Made by a program: the position numbers and the translations under genes. Below the pieces are notes generated by a model. It searched no databases and had not been told where the DNA came from. It was given only the letters and a program-made list of their open reading frames with translations. DNA of 64,000 nucleotides from contig NC_061816.1 of assembly GCF_021462225.1 (NCBI RefSeq), forward strand, positions 11,371,390 through 11,435,389, read 5' to 3'. Of the stretch, positions 50,129 through 61,309 are shown piece after piece. The DNA comes from Girardinichthys multiradiatus. Its lineage: Eukaryota > Chordata > Actinopteri > Cyprinodontiformes > Goodeidae. How positions within the stretch are numbered: the stretch's first letter is position 1; each line of letters starts with the position of its first letter.

Positions 50129-51384
50129 ATAGTAACAAGTACTGCAATGATGACAGTATATAAAATAAGTAAATGTTCTCTGGGAAGTGAGTTAGCACCC
50201 CAGCAGCACTAAAAACAATGTTCAGCCCTGGATTCCTTCATAATGTTGTCTAATCTTTGCAGAAAAGAAGGGCATGAAGTGAGAAAGGAATACTTATGAA
50301 CAGATAAAAGGACATGAAGATCAAGGTGGCGGAGGATGAAAACCAGACGTTTTAAGGAGCCAAAGAGAGGTGGCTCATCATGAAGCTAGCAATGAAAGGC
50401 CATGAGAGAGAAAACGAATGCACAATAACAGCAGTAATCCATCAGAAATCATTCAACAGTGGGACTGTCTCATTTGACATCGAGACTTTAGTTCTGCACA
50501 GTTCAGCCCACCAGTGACAACCTTTCAACTCTGCACATTCTGCAACTAAGCGATAGGACGAGAGCGGAACGGATGGCGCTAATTGGCTTGCCTCCCTGTC
50601 GGATTTCTCCGGCTCGGCAAACAGAGCAGGAGGAGGAGGGTGTGGGGTGGAGGATATATATGATGCTGTATGTGGATTTGTAAACAGCAGATCAGGACGT
50701 TAGTTTTCATGTCCCCTAAACTTGTTAAGGAGTGTTGGCCTGGAGTGAAAGCGACAGCGCTACATTGATCCTCCCTGGGACAGAGCAAATGACAGGATGC
50801 GGCACAGAGGCGATGTGTCAGTGTCCCAGCAGGGGTGATACAGCAATGACACACCCAGTGAGTGGAAAGCATCTGTAAGCTGAGCAAACTGGAAAACATG
50901 AGTCTCTTCACCACTTTAGTGCAACTCGACTGTCACTTGAAAACAAAAAGCATTTGATAGAACAATCAAAGTTACGTCCTTCAAATTCTGTTAGAAGAAC
51001 ACCATCACAAGCCAAATTCTCATACATCCTAGAATTAATACCATGATTAACTTGTTTGAGACAGAGAAAAATCTCACTTTACGGTGTGAAGCAGACAGAA
51101 CAGGAGATGTACTATAAATTTATATTTTTCATTAGATGGCCCAGTCTGCCAGTCTTCTCCCACAGTGACATGCAGCAGTGATGTTGAGAAAAAACAGAAG
51201 AGCAGCCAGAGTTTCAGTAGCAGCGGCGCGACCCCAAGGCGACGTTCTAGGCAAAGACTTTGGTCCTGTCTGCTGAAACCAGACAAAACGACCCGTTAGT
51301 CCCCGGGTCTGAAGGGCACTGTCATTTGTCTCGGATTATTTGGGAATCAGGGAGACGAGCTGGAGATGGGGTTTTAAGATGAGG

Positions 51385-51660
51385 AAGTGGAGAAGCCACC
51401 CTTTGCTTTCATGAGCTTCATGAAGTGGTCACCTGAAATGGTTTTCCAAAGAGTCTTGAAAGAACTTCCCAGAGGTTCAATGAGAGAATATTTTCAGTCA
51501 TCACAGCAAAGGGCGGCTACTTTAAGGAATCTAAAATATAAAACATATTTAGTTATTTTACAATTTTTGGTTTGCTGCATAATTGCATAAGTGTTCATTC
51601 ACAGTTTTGACGCCTTCAGTGAGAATCTACATACAATGTAAATAGTCATAAACATAAAGA
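51385..51660 (+). mobile_element. Decayed Tc1-like fragment, partly inverted
   Basis: AGCCACCCTTTGCTTTCATG and AGTGGTCACCTGAAATGGTT are antisense C-terminal transposase. They are followed by plus-oriented 3' end sequence: CAGCAAAGGGCGGCTACTTT, TTCACAGTTTTGACGCCTTC and AATAGTCATAAACATAAAGA. The element stops short of its terminus where the DIRS fragment begins, so it was truncated or interrupted there. Confidence 0.65.
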
Positions 51661-51662
51661 AA

Positions 51663-52680
51663 AGCATGGCAAGGCCCTCGACGATGAAGGTATATTTGAC
51701 TGCTATTTCAGCCTGTCACGGATTTGAGGGAAAAACAGTGGGCCAACATCCATTGGTGTGTTGCTTTATGAAAGGGGCACACTGCAAACTGCCTACGCCC
51801 AGGCAATTGGCCCCACCGTGGGACCTTCCCACCGTTTTAGAACCCTCGGAGGAAGATGAACTAGGCTTCCTATTCCTCCAAACATCTTTGCTGCTTGCTC
51901 TGGCCTCAGCCAAATGGGTTGGTGAAATACATGCCCTTTCAGTCCATCAAGCTTGTACTCATTTTTTCCCAGGTGACTCGAAGGTCATCCTGCTACCTAA
52001 CCCAGCTATTGTTCCAAAAGTGGTGGGTTCATGCTCTCTGGTAGAGCTGACTGCCTCTTACCCCCCGCCTTTTGCTTCGGAGGAGCAAAGGCGTCAACAT
52101 AATCTGTGTACAATACGTGAATTGTGGTTTTATTTGGACAGGACGCATGGTTTTAGGAAAACCAATTGGTTATTTGTGTCCTGGGCTAAGCCACATGTAG
52201 TAGCCTGTGTCGAAACAGCCTCTTTCTCACTGGATTGTGGAAGCTATTACTTTGGCATATTCTAGCAGGGGCATCCTCATTGGCCTTTTTCAGTAGGTGT
52301 GTACAGCTGCAAGCTGGGCTTCCTAAGATACATTTGCTAGTTTTACAAACTTGATGTGACTGCTCCTGTTTTGGCACATTCAGTATCAAGTGCAGGCTCT
52401 CACGGTGAGGCCCCCTACTGATTGGCCAATGGGAACAGTTGTCTTTTAAACAGGCATGTCTGGCAATCCGAGAATCAGTATTTCTCCCCATTGTGAGACA
52501 CGAAACCAATGCTATGAAAGAGAGCTTAAGGTTACGAGTATAACCCGGTTCTCTGATTAGCATGAGTGAGTGTCTCACCAGACCACCCTCCTTGCTGTAA
52601 AGCGAGGAAGAGGTGAGCGTGTTTTGAATGTCAGCCCTATTTATAAAGGTGAGGATTTAAACGAGTGAAGGTGTGATTTA
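51663..52680 (+). mobile_element. DIRS-type retrotransposon 3' fragment
   Basis: A tyrosine-recombinase domain remnant followed by the typical 3' end GGTTACGAGTATAACCCGGT near 52530 and a GTGAGTGTCTCACC inverted motif (52565-52578). No RT/RNase H or gag part is present, so it is a 5'-truncated fragment. It sits directly after a truncated Tc1-like fragment. Confidence 0.65.
51666..52265 (+). pseudogene. DIRS tyrosine recombinase, inactivated
   Basis: The open stretch (199 codons) starts ARPSTMKVYLTAISACHGF, continues HPLVCCFMKGA, and contains TSLLLALASAKWVGEIHALS, the block that in DIRS recombinases reads AKRV(S/G)(E/D)LHALS. The catalytic Arg is therefore Trp (TGG, 51915-51917), as expected from CpG decay of CGG. 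From about 52200 the family reading shifts frame: WIVEAITLAYSSRG is read from 52231 in another frame, then a stop follows and the active-site Tyr region near 52330-52360 is disrupted by a stop and a further shift. The enzyme would have closed circular cDNA into the genome by recombination; this copy cannot. Confidence 0.65.
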
Positions 52681-52724
52681 ATAAAAGGCAAACTTATAGA
52701 TTTTTATTTGCAGAACAGATTGTA

Positions 52725-52840
52725 AACTATTTATTTTCCTTCCACTTCCCAATGATGACCATTTAGTGTTGTTCTATCACATAAAATCCCAATAAAACAC
52801 CCAGAAGTTTGTGGTTTTAGCATAAGAAACATGTGACATT
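52725..52840 (-). mobile_element. Tc1-like TIR fragment (family of 1-297)
   Basis: TTTTCCTTCCACTTCCCAAT and TCACATAAAATCCCAATAAA, then GAAGTTTGTGGTTTTAGCAT, match the TIR-proximal phrase of that family. Only this piece remains, just past the DIRS fragment. Confidence 0.6.
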
Positions 52841-53693
52841 TGCAAGGCTGATTAGTATCAGCCAACGTTGCGAAATATGCGATATTAACACATAATTTCA
52901 ACACAGCATCATCAGATAAATCTGTCACTCATGCTACTTCACAGCCTTTTGCGATTTATGACCAAAAATCCAGATGAAAGCTTTCTGTTCAGACTCATTC
53001 ATCTCCAGCAACGGTTAGATAATTGTGACGAGCCAGTCTGATTGAGCACGACAGATGTAAAGGCGTTTGACTTTGTAAATCCATCAGCCATGGTTACTTC
53101 TCCTCCTCCATTGCTTTTACCTGTATTCGAACACTTTGATTATGCAAGCAGGTGAAATCATGCGAAACAATGAAAACAATCCAGTTCAGTTGTTTAAATT
53201 CCAGAAACTGACAACAAAATAAGCAACTTCCAAAGGTCACCTTACACCCAGCAGTTTGCAACTTGCTCCTCAAATAATTGAACAGCTAAACTAAATATTT
53301 ACAGCCACTCAGAGGACAGGTCCCACTTCCAGCATTTGCAGTGCAAGCTGGTGCAGCACACACTTTCACTGCTGAGGTAAATTGAGGTCACATGTGCATA
53401 ATTTGCCCTTTTCCTAATGCTGCTATTGGAGTAAAAAACCATTTGAGAGCAGCAATCAGATTGCACAGAGTAATGCTCTGGCTAATTAAGTCATATTTCT
53501 AGTTCAATAACAATCAAGTTGGTGAGATAAAGGCCAGGCAGAAGGAGGGGAGAGTGGTGCGACAGTCTGGAAGCTTTTACCACTCTGTGTGTTGTTGAGT
53601 TAGAGATGCAGTCTGGCCAGAGAGCCTGGGCTTTAGCATTGCAGGCTGTTGTGATAAACTGAACCAAACTGATGTTTTTTCATTGATAAAATA

Positions 53694-53728
53694 TGAACAC
53701 ATACTGCAAAGTTTGTAGTATGTGTTCA
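53694..53728. repeat. Perfect 12-bp hairpin with inner CAAA/TTTG pairing
   Basis: TGAACACATACT (53694-53705) pairs with 53717-53728. The 11-nt loop GCAAAGTTTGT can itself pair CAAA with TTTG, giving a near-continuous stem. Confidence 0.8.
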
Positions 53729-54463
53729 AGGATTTCCAACCAAACTTCATAAAAACACCATCTGTCACCACCACCAGCGTCACCTTCTACATATTTGTCT
53801 GGTTCTGCTTAGAGAAACAACAGAAGGTTGATGTTTATTATAAACTGAGCGATTCAGATGCCAAAAAACAGATAAAGTATCAGGTAAACCCAGACTTGGT
53901 GAACTGGGCTCATCCCCCTACGAGTCTTTCAAGTCGCCCTTCCTGTTCCTTCCCTATGCTCCCTTCACCAGGCAAACATCTCCTCTATTACCGCCCCTGA
54001 CACTGTGGCCGATTGGATTCTTATCTGCCATCTGTAGTCCGACGCTCAGACCGCACTATCTCTCGTCACAGCCTAATTGAATCCCAAGTGTTAGAAGTGT
54101 GGTGATACACTGACCGCAGTGTGTCACTGCCAATAGATAAGGGTTGCTGCTGGAGGATTGGATCACCACAAATCAGGATGGAGGCAGGTTGATAAAGGGG
54201 TGACGAGCCTTTTGGGGTTGGCAGTGTTTCCTTGAGACTTAAATAATGGATACTCTCCATTACTGAGAAGGTTGTGTTCATATCCAATCAACCAATATCC
54301 TGTAAACCTGCTGTGCTCAGCGGGGTAATTTGTTGAAAGTTAACCAAGGGGAAAGTAGGGTAGGGAGCTTTTCTCTTTCCAGCAGATTCTACACAAACAA
54401 GGCGGCCATGTGATCTTGTGTTTAGTTTTAACTCGTTCATTTTACATTTCAAGGATTTCCTAC

Positions 54464-54665
54464 CTTAAGAGGCCAAATCCTTTCTTCTTAGACTTCTTCT
54501 CTGGGTCATCCACTGAGACCTCTGCCTTCTTCTTCCCCTTGCTCTTCTTCTCCTTCTTCTTTCCCTTGGTTTTCTTCTTCTTCTTCCCATCGTCTGCATC
54601 CAGGTCCTGACGAGAGGAGGTGCTGGCGGGTGTTTCGTGGCCAGAGCTGCAGTCTGACATATCAT
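54464..54665 (-). CDS. pard3b: pard3b-like exon B (lysine-rich segment)
   Basis: This 202-bp exon enters in phase 1 (G|AT) and leaves in phase 2 (AG|). The acceptor is TTTGCTCCCCTCAG and the donor AAG|GTAGGA. It encodes DDMSDCSSGHETPASTSS, then a low-complexity run of lysines, then VDDPEKKSKKKGFGLL. Human PARD3B has a comparable Lys/Glu-rich stretch ending in DPERKIKKKGFG just before RFGKKKEDK, which supports the assignment. The acidic/serine part and the basic run are likely disordered. The basic run could act in lipid or microtubule contact, but that is inference only. Two overlapping frames across the exon look open only because of its purine bias (AAG/AAA/GAG), and they are shadows. Confidence 0.9.
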
Positions 54666-54969
54666 CTGAGGGGAGCAAACAGGTCGCACATAGCTTTAAC
54701 CACAGATGTGGAACAATCTGCTGCTAATCTTGAGGAACTGTAAATACTCGTAGACATGATTGCAGTATCCTAATCTCACACAGAAAAACTTGAAAAATTA
54801 AACAACATTCTAGTGAAGCATATGTTCGTTAATCTTCATGAGTTGGCTACAACAATAATAGACTTTCCTAAAAACACAAAACCACTTGTGGCACAGTGAT
54901 ACCAGTAACAATCCCTGTTAAAATAGACGTAACTGAAGCATTTATTTTATTTATACTTGACTTTTTTTA

Positions 54970-55770
54970 AGTGGAGAGTTTTAAGGAACTTCTACTTTTG
55001 CGGTCGCCAAGTCTACATGGCAACATGTTGTACTGGGACTTTAACTGGAACTGTACACCTTGTGACTAAATTTAATTATTTCGACACAGGATGAACATGC
55101 AAGAAAAATACCTCATGCTCACCTTCAAGTACAGTGGAGGATCTGTAAGGCTATGGGCCTGTTTCTCTTTCAAAGGCTCTGGGAACCTTGTAAGAAGGAA
55201 TGGCCTCATAAACTTTAAAATACTAGCAAATTTTAAATACAAATCTGATGGTATCTGTCAGGAAAATGAAGATACGTCGTGATTGGTTCTTTCAGGAGGA
55301 CAAAAAATAAAAATATAGACGCGTTTTGACAGCAGAGGCAATTTTCGATATGGGCAGTTACCCAGGGCGGCATCAGGAAGGGAGGTGCAGGAGCAGAAGA
55401 TAAAAAATTATGACTTGTCTGTTGCGTCCTGAACAATAGAGAAAAGGGAGACTAGGTTACAGTCTTTACGTGAGACTGCACTGTATTTTATCTCCCTCTA
55501 AAATCTAGATGAGCTAAGGAGGGGCTTATGCCGACAGACTTAAAAATCAACCTTCTTCCATGAGAATCCCAGAGTTAAATCCAAAAGAAACCCTGTTGAG
55601 TGGACAGGAAGCTGGTAGATCCAGAGAGACTGTGCGAAGAGGAATGGTTAAAAATGTCTCTCCCTATATTCCCCAACATTGTAAAATGAAATCCAATAAT
55701 TGCCACCAGTGGTCATCATTACTTAACAGATTTTTTTATCTCACTGCCTGAAGTTAAAAGGTTCAATCTT
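54970..55770 (+). mobile_element. Decayed Tc1-like element
   Basis: GGACTTTAACTGGAACTGTA, AAGTACAGTGGAGGATCTGT (GGGS motif), GGCTCTGGGAACCTTGTAAG, then after a gap GAGACTGTGCGAAGAGGAAT and CTCCCTATATTCCCCAACAT match the order of a Tc1-like transposase C-terminal half. It lies in the pard3b upstream-adjacent region between exons A and B. Broken frame. Confidence 0.7.
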
Positions 55771-56326
55771 TTTAATTTTTTTATGGTGAGTTTATGCTAT
55801 TGCAATAAAAGATGATTTGAAGGCTTTATACACATATTTAACAATGATATGTCTTGCTCTGTATGTGCATGTACATTTAGTAAGATTGAAAGCATCAGAA
55901 ACACATTTTGTGACAGTTGCTTAAGCTGGCAACAAATAAATCCAAACTACATATTTGTCCTTTTCCAGTCAATAGTAAAAAAAAAACAAAGTGTGATCAC
56001 TTTAAATCTCAGTAAGAAATTACACCAAGATCGAGTGTCACAAGGTGAAGCATTAAAAAAATGCTGCTCTAAGATATAAAGTCACTCTTTTCTAAATTGC
56101 TGAGTGGATAAAATCATGTAGCATTTCATTAAGGTACTTAGGCTAAGCACTGTGTCCTCTCTTGGCAGCCCTCTGGCTCTTCTCGAGTGCCAGTGCGTTA
56201 AAAAGCCTCATGGATGAGCAGCAGGAGTGTGGTTGGTAATTTAAAGTATACAATGTCTCAAAAGGAAGCTTTTATTGTAACCAGCACCAAAATAAACTTT
56301 GTGAGCAGTGTTTTATCTAGATCTTA

Positions 56327-56629
<303 letters not shown>

Positions 56630-57513
56630 TTAAAACCAGCTTATGTAAATAAAACCAACAAGTTTCCATATGCTGCATGTTTACAGCAACTCATCCTAGG
56701 AGATGGATGTATAATCATATCCAGTGGTCAAACAAGGGAAGCTAATGTTCAGATTTCAGTAGAGGGCTCATGCAATTATGATGATCCCTCATAAAAACCT
56801 GCACACACTTAAAATAAAGATGTAAATATTCAGATACAAGTAGGTAGTACGAGAGCTTTAAATGCTGCCGGAAATCCCCCAAGGCCAATGCCCTTTAATT
56901 TGTTTTACCCAATTCCAACAACTAAACCAGAAGATGACTGGAATGATGAGACAGAGAAAAGGCTGGCTGATGGATGGGGGAGGAAGTTTGGCTCTGAATT
57001 AGTAATACTGCCTCTGCTTAAATGAGATGGAATAATCTTATTGAGATCACAAGCTTTTAGCAAAATCTAGCCAACTGCTTACAAAACATTACATTTGTAC
57101 ACATCTCCCAGAGTTTTATTTCCTTATTTAATTAAAGGGCATGTGCATTAAACCCTCTAAAAATGAATGCTCTCTACAATTCAATTTAGAGAAAGTTTAC
57201 TTTCCATAAGAACTGAGAAGAATATATTTCAAGGCATGGGAAAGGGTACTTTAATAATTCACTATACCAAGAGTAATTAATCTTTCAGACACGCCAAGGT
57301 TACACTCATAGTTTAAAGGCTATATTTCAGATTCAAATATAATAAAGACCAAATGCTCTTATTGCAATATTTGAAATCATGCCCAAAACACAACTTAATA
57401 TTTTGCTATTAGATTTCCTCATCTTCCAGTAATTGTCCAGATCTGAAGTAGAAATTGAATGAAGGTAGAATGAAACTTTTGTTGTCCTTTATTTGTTTGA
57501 TGGAGGGCCTTTA

Positions 57514-59007
57514 CAGGTCTTTCATTGTCTTAATACAGATGATTTTGGCATACAGCCCATGAAAACCCAAAATTCCTATCTCACAAAATTAGCATATCAT
57601 TAAAAGGGTCTCTAAACAAGCTATGAACCTAATCATCTGAATCAACGAGTTAACTCTAAACACCTGCAAAAGATTCCTGAGGCCTTTAAAACTCCCAGCC
57701 TGGTTCATCACTCAAAACCCCAATCATGGGTAAGACTGCCGACCTGACTGCTGTCCAGAAGGCCACTATTGACACCCTCAAGCAAGAGGGTAAGACACAG
57801 AAAGAAATTTCTGAACGAATAGGCTGTTCCCAGAGTGCTGTATCAAGGCACCTCAGTGGGAAGTCTGTGGGAAGGAAAAAGTGTGGCAGAAAACGCTGCA
57901 CAACGAGAAGAGGTGACCGGACCCTGAGGAAGATTGTGGAGAAGGGCCGATTCCAGACCTTGGGGGACCTGCGGAAGCAGTGGACTGAGTCTGGAGTAGA
58001 AACATCCAGAGCCACCGTGCACAGGCGTGTGCAGGAAATGGGCTATAGGTGCCGCATTCCCCAGGTCAAGCCACTTTTGAACCAGAAACAGTGGCAGAAG
58101 CGCCTGACCTGGGCTACAGAGAAGCAGCACTGGACTGTTGCTCAGTGGTCCAAAGTACTTTTTTCGGATGAAAGCAAATTCTGCATGTCATTCGGAAATC
58201 AAGGTGCCAGAGTCTGGAGGAAGACTGGGGAGAAGGAAATGCCAAAATGCCAGAAGTCCAGTGTCAAGTACCCACAGTCAGTGATGGTCTGGGGTGCCGT
58301 GTCAGCTGCTGGTGTTGGTCCACTGTGTTTTATCAAGGGCAGGGTCAATGCAGCTAGCTATCAGGAGATTTTGGAGCACTTCATGCTTCCATCTGCTGAA
58401 AAGATTTATGGAGATGAAGATTTCATTTTTCAGCACGACCTGGCACCTGCTCACAGTGCCAAAACCACTGGTAAATGGTTTACTGACCATGGTATCACTG
58501 TGCTCAATTGGCCTGCCAACTCTCCTGACCTGAACCCCATAGAGAATCTGTGGGATATTGTGAAGAGAACGTTGAGAGACTCAGGACCCAACACTCTGGA
58601 TGAGCTAAAGGCCGCTATCGAAGCATCCTGGGCCTCCATAAGACCTCAGCAGTGCCACAGGCTGATTGCCTCCATGCCACGCCGCATTGAAGCAGTCATT
58701 TCTGCCAATGGATTCCCGACCAAGTATTGAGTGCATAACTGTACATGATTATTTGAAGGTTGACGTTTTTTGTATTAAAAACACTTTTCTTTTATTGGTC
58801 GGATGAAATATGTTAATTTTGTGAGATAGGAATTTTGGGTTTTCATGAGCTGTATGCCAAAATCATCCGTATTAAGACAATAAAAGACCTGAAATATTTC
58901 AGTTAGTGTGCAATGAATCTAAAATATATGAATGTTAAATTTTCATCATGACATTATGGAAAATAATGAACTTTATCACAATATGCTAATATTTTGAGAA
59001 GGACCTG
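57514..59007 (+). mobile_element. Tc1/mariner copy 2, left end truncated (1,494 bp)
   Basis: Same family as 4982-6569. The right end is complete (GGACCTG at 59001-59007, then TA). The left end starts at an internal CAGGTCT, equivalent to position 5098 in copy 1, so the outer 116 bp with the outer direct repeat are missing. The new left boundary is also preceded directly by TA (57512-57513), so the copy is TA-flanked on both sides. The right inner direct repeat has a C-to-T change. It encodes a full-length transposase. Confidence 0.9.
57726..58730 (+). CDS. Tc1 transposase, DD34E, intact (334 aa)
   Basis: A cut-and-paste transposase that would bind the TIR direct repeats in the nucleus and move the element into TA sites. 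Residues 1-45 hold a helix-turn-helix (SERIGCSQSAVSRHL at about 29-43), followed by a GRKK AT-hook-like/NLS region at 49-57 and a second helix-turn-helix to about residue 110. The catalytic triad is D148 (FSDES), D238 (FQHDLAP) and E273 (NPIENLW), with 34 residues between the last two. The length is normal for Tc1 transposases. The ATG sits in AATCATGGG, and no stop or frameshift is seen. Against copies 1 and 3 its private changes are R123W, L227I, R287G and K328N; activity is therefore uncertain. It is antisense to pard3b. Confidence 0.93.
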   Translation: MGKTADLTAVQKATIDTLKQEGKTQKEISERIGCSQSAVSRHLSGKSVGRKKCGRKRCTTRRGDRTLRKIVEKGRFQTLGDLRKQWTESGVETSRATVHRRVQEMGYRCRIPQVKPLLNQKQWQKRLTWATEKQHWTVAQWSKVLFSDESKFCMSFGNQGARVWRKTGEKEMPKCQKSSVKYPQSVMVWGAVSAAGVGPLCFIKGRVNAASYQEILEHFMLPSAEKIYGDEDFIFQHDLAPAHSAKTTGKWFTDHGITVLNWPANSPDLNPIENLWDIVKRTLRDSGPNTLDELKAAIEASWASIRPQQCHRLIASMPRRIEAVISANGFPTKY

Positions 59008-59504
59008 TATATGAGTAACAGAAACTCTATATCTTTTTCTTTTCTATGCACATATTTGGTTCAATGTTCTTTAGCAAATGAAACCTCTACAACCTTGTTA
59101 ATGGCTAACCCAAGGCATGTGGCCAAAGTGTAACTTGCTGAGACATTTAACCACATATTAGTGGGGTGTATTTATATAACTATATGGTCATTTGGTATAT
59201 GTTCTGAATATGGTTCACAGATAGAGAGAATCATGCATGAAAACCTTGAATTTAATCTTGATCGTCCTGGAATACTTTGAAACAAAGTCTCAGTCTTCTG
59301 TAGTATTTTAAGTTTATTTCATGGTAGCAGTTTTAAAGTTTTACTTAATTAACTTGAACAAGGTTAAAATTCAGCGTTTTAAACCCATGAATATTAAATA
59401 TTGTGAGAGAAGTGGAGGGACAATGAAAAAACTGAATAAAAAAAAAAAAGTGAAAAGTAACCCAGGAAAAAGGTGTGGTGGTACATTGATTTATAAACAG
59501 GACC

Positions 59505-59935
59505 GTGTTCAAATGCCTCTCAATAAATTAGAATCTCATCAAAAAGCAAATCTCTTTCCACAATTTGGTTCAAAATAAAAAACTTCCATATTTGCTTTAA
59601 AACCCTCTCAGGCCCATAGTTATCTCTGTTGACTTTGCACTATTTTCCACTGCACTTTTTCCTTCTAACTAACTTTCCTTTGATATGCTTGGATCCAGGA
59701 CTGAACCGCAATGGTGTTTTGTGGCTTAGCCTTCTTACAGAGAATGTCTGTTGGCCAAGTAAGCCATCTTACCGATGGTGTCAGCCATAACATAACCATA
59801 TAAAATCCCCTTTTTAATGGTCCTATGCAATTTTCTATTTTTCGGAGGAACTGAATTTTGAAATTTATCATTCTGTGGGTTTCACTTATGACATTGAGTT
59901 ACTGAAATAAATTAACCTTTTAAATAATATGTTAC
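59505..59935 (-). mobile_element. Decayed Tc1-like element (family of 28000-28920)
   Basis: The left end CCTCTCAATAAATTAGAATC and right end GTTACTGAAATAAATTAACC are TIR remnants. The interior has antisense N-terminal transposase: TTTGATATGCTTGGATCCAG and GTTTTGTGGCTTAGCCTTCT. Heavily deleted (about 430 bp of 1.6 kb). Confidence 0.7.
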
Positions 59936-61309
59936 TTTACTGAGATGCACCTGGAGAGAAGGGAGGGGATCATGAACAGCAGATGTGGCGTCCCTGAAGG
60001 CCACAGCTGATTCAGCCGGCAGACGAGGCACCAGAATATAAAGGAAAGAGATAGCAGAGAAAATAAAGTAAATGTCAAGCAGAAGATGCTGCTGTCAAAG
60101 AGGCATTCTGACATTCATGCTCTGGCAGAAACTGAAGGACAGCTGGGTAAGAAGAAACCCCTCCAACAAAGAGACGTTACACATTCACCTCAGCTGTACG
60201 GGGGCAGCTTTTATACTCTGAGTCTTTTCCATAGGAATGACTTCTTTAGATCATGGTACTCACTTTTAAAGCCTTTTTTTTTTGGTGTTTTAGATGCTTT
60301 TAAATCTTCGAAGTGGAGCTAAAAAAGGGGAAGTGAAACTGAAGCGGTGATGGAGTCAAAGAAGGCAAAACTAAGCGAAGCGTTGCTGCCTTTTAAGTCC
60401 CAAATTGACTTTCTAAGAGGAAGTGGGATTTATGGGGAATAAGGGGTTATAAATAGAGAGGCAGGAGCGCTCAGGAATAAAACGCTCAATTTGAGAGACA
60501 GGATTTGTGTCACAAATGTAATTATGGCTGTCCAGCTCACAGCCTGATAGAATTAAGCTCCCTGCCAGTGCACTGCGGCACTATACGGGGAAACTGTGTC
60601 TGATCACGTGGGCGCATGTGTATTTATTACAAAATGTGAGAATTTTCATCTAAGTGGGGAAAAATAGTCACAATACTGCTTCTATGAGATAGTGGTGTGT
60701 GTCCTTGACCGCCTTAGATGAAATAGGAGAAGAAATATGAGAGCAATTCACTGTTGCTGGAGCGTATTTGTGTGGTGGCTATGCACTCATTCCATGCATG
60801 TCAGGCGGCGGCGGCTGGAGGTAAATGAATAATGAGGGTTTAATAGGACGGATGGGATGAGGGGAGAGAGAGGTGGCTATCAACGCCAGCTCGATCCAAT
60901 GGAGGGTGAAATCGGCGTTTATCACATATCGCTGCCCACCGTGCCAGCAGATGCTCTCTCGGATCTGTTCGCATCATGTCGGCCTGATTGCCACTGGTTC
61001 AAGCTGGTGCACATTTCTGACAACTGCTTAACAGTGAAATAATAAAAAATAAAAGGAGCTGGACTTTAGGGCAATGACCTTCACAGATATATAGCTCCTC
61101 AATCCAAGACTAAGCTGTAACTTCACAATCTCACTTGTTGCGCCACTTGGCTCTCACAGCAACAGTTTCTCTCATCGCTTTCGCTCTTATTCTAGTTCAA
61201 ATAGTTAGTTTATGATTTACCCTAGGTATTCTGTGAATCAACAGCTGCTGCTACGAGAGAAAAATGTATAATTTCTTAGTTTTCATTAATAAAACAGATG
61301 AAGTTCATA

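Larger units (their letters stand above)
35796..54463 (-). other. pard3b intron B-C, 18.7 kb
   Basis: Contains the LINE, Tc1, DIRS and hairpin features listed separately. Between them (37110-40540, 42910-49470, 50130-51380 and 52850-54460) I see AT-rich unique-looking DNA with no recognisable genes. Open frames of up to 136 codons occur there without domain content or splice context. Confidence 0.7.

Noticed and set aside
53722..54000. Plus-strand 92-codon frame (VYYKLSDSDAKKQ...)
   Set aside because: Contains an intron-like GTAAAC and no known domain; considered as an exon of an opposite-strand gene but no partner exons were found.
54410..54610. Plus-strand Phe/Ser-rich frame across exon B
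   Set aside because: It is the antisense of the lysine-run exon.
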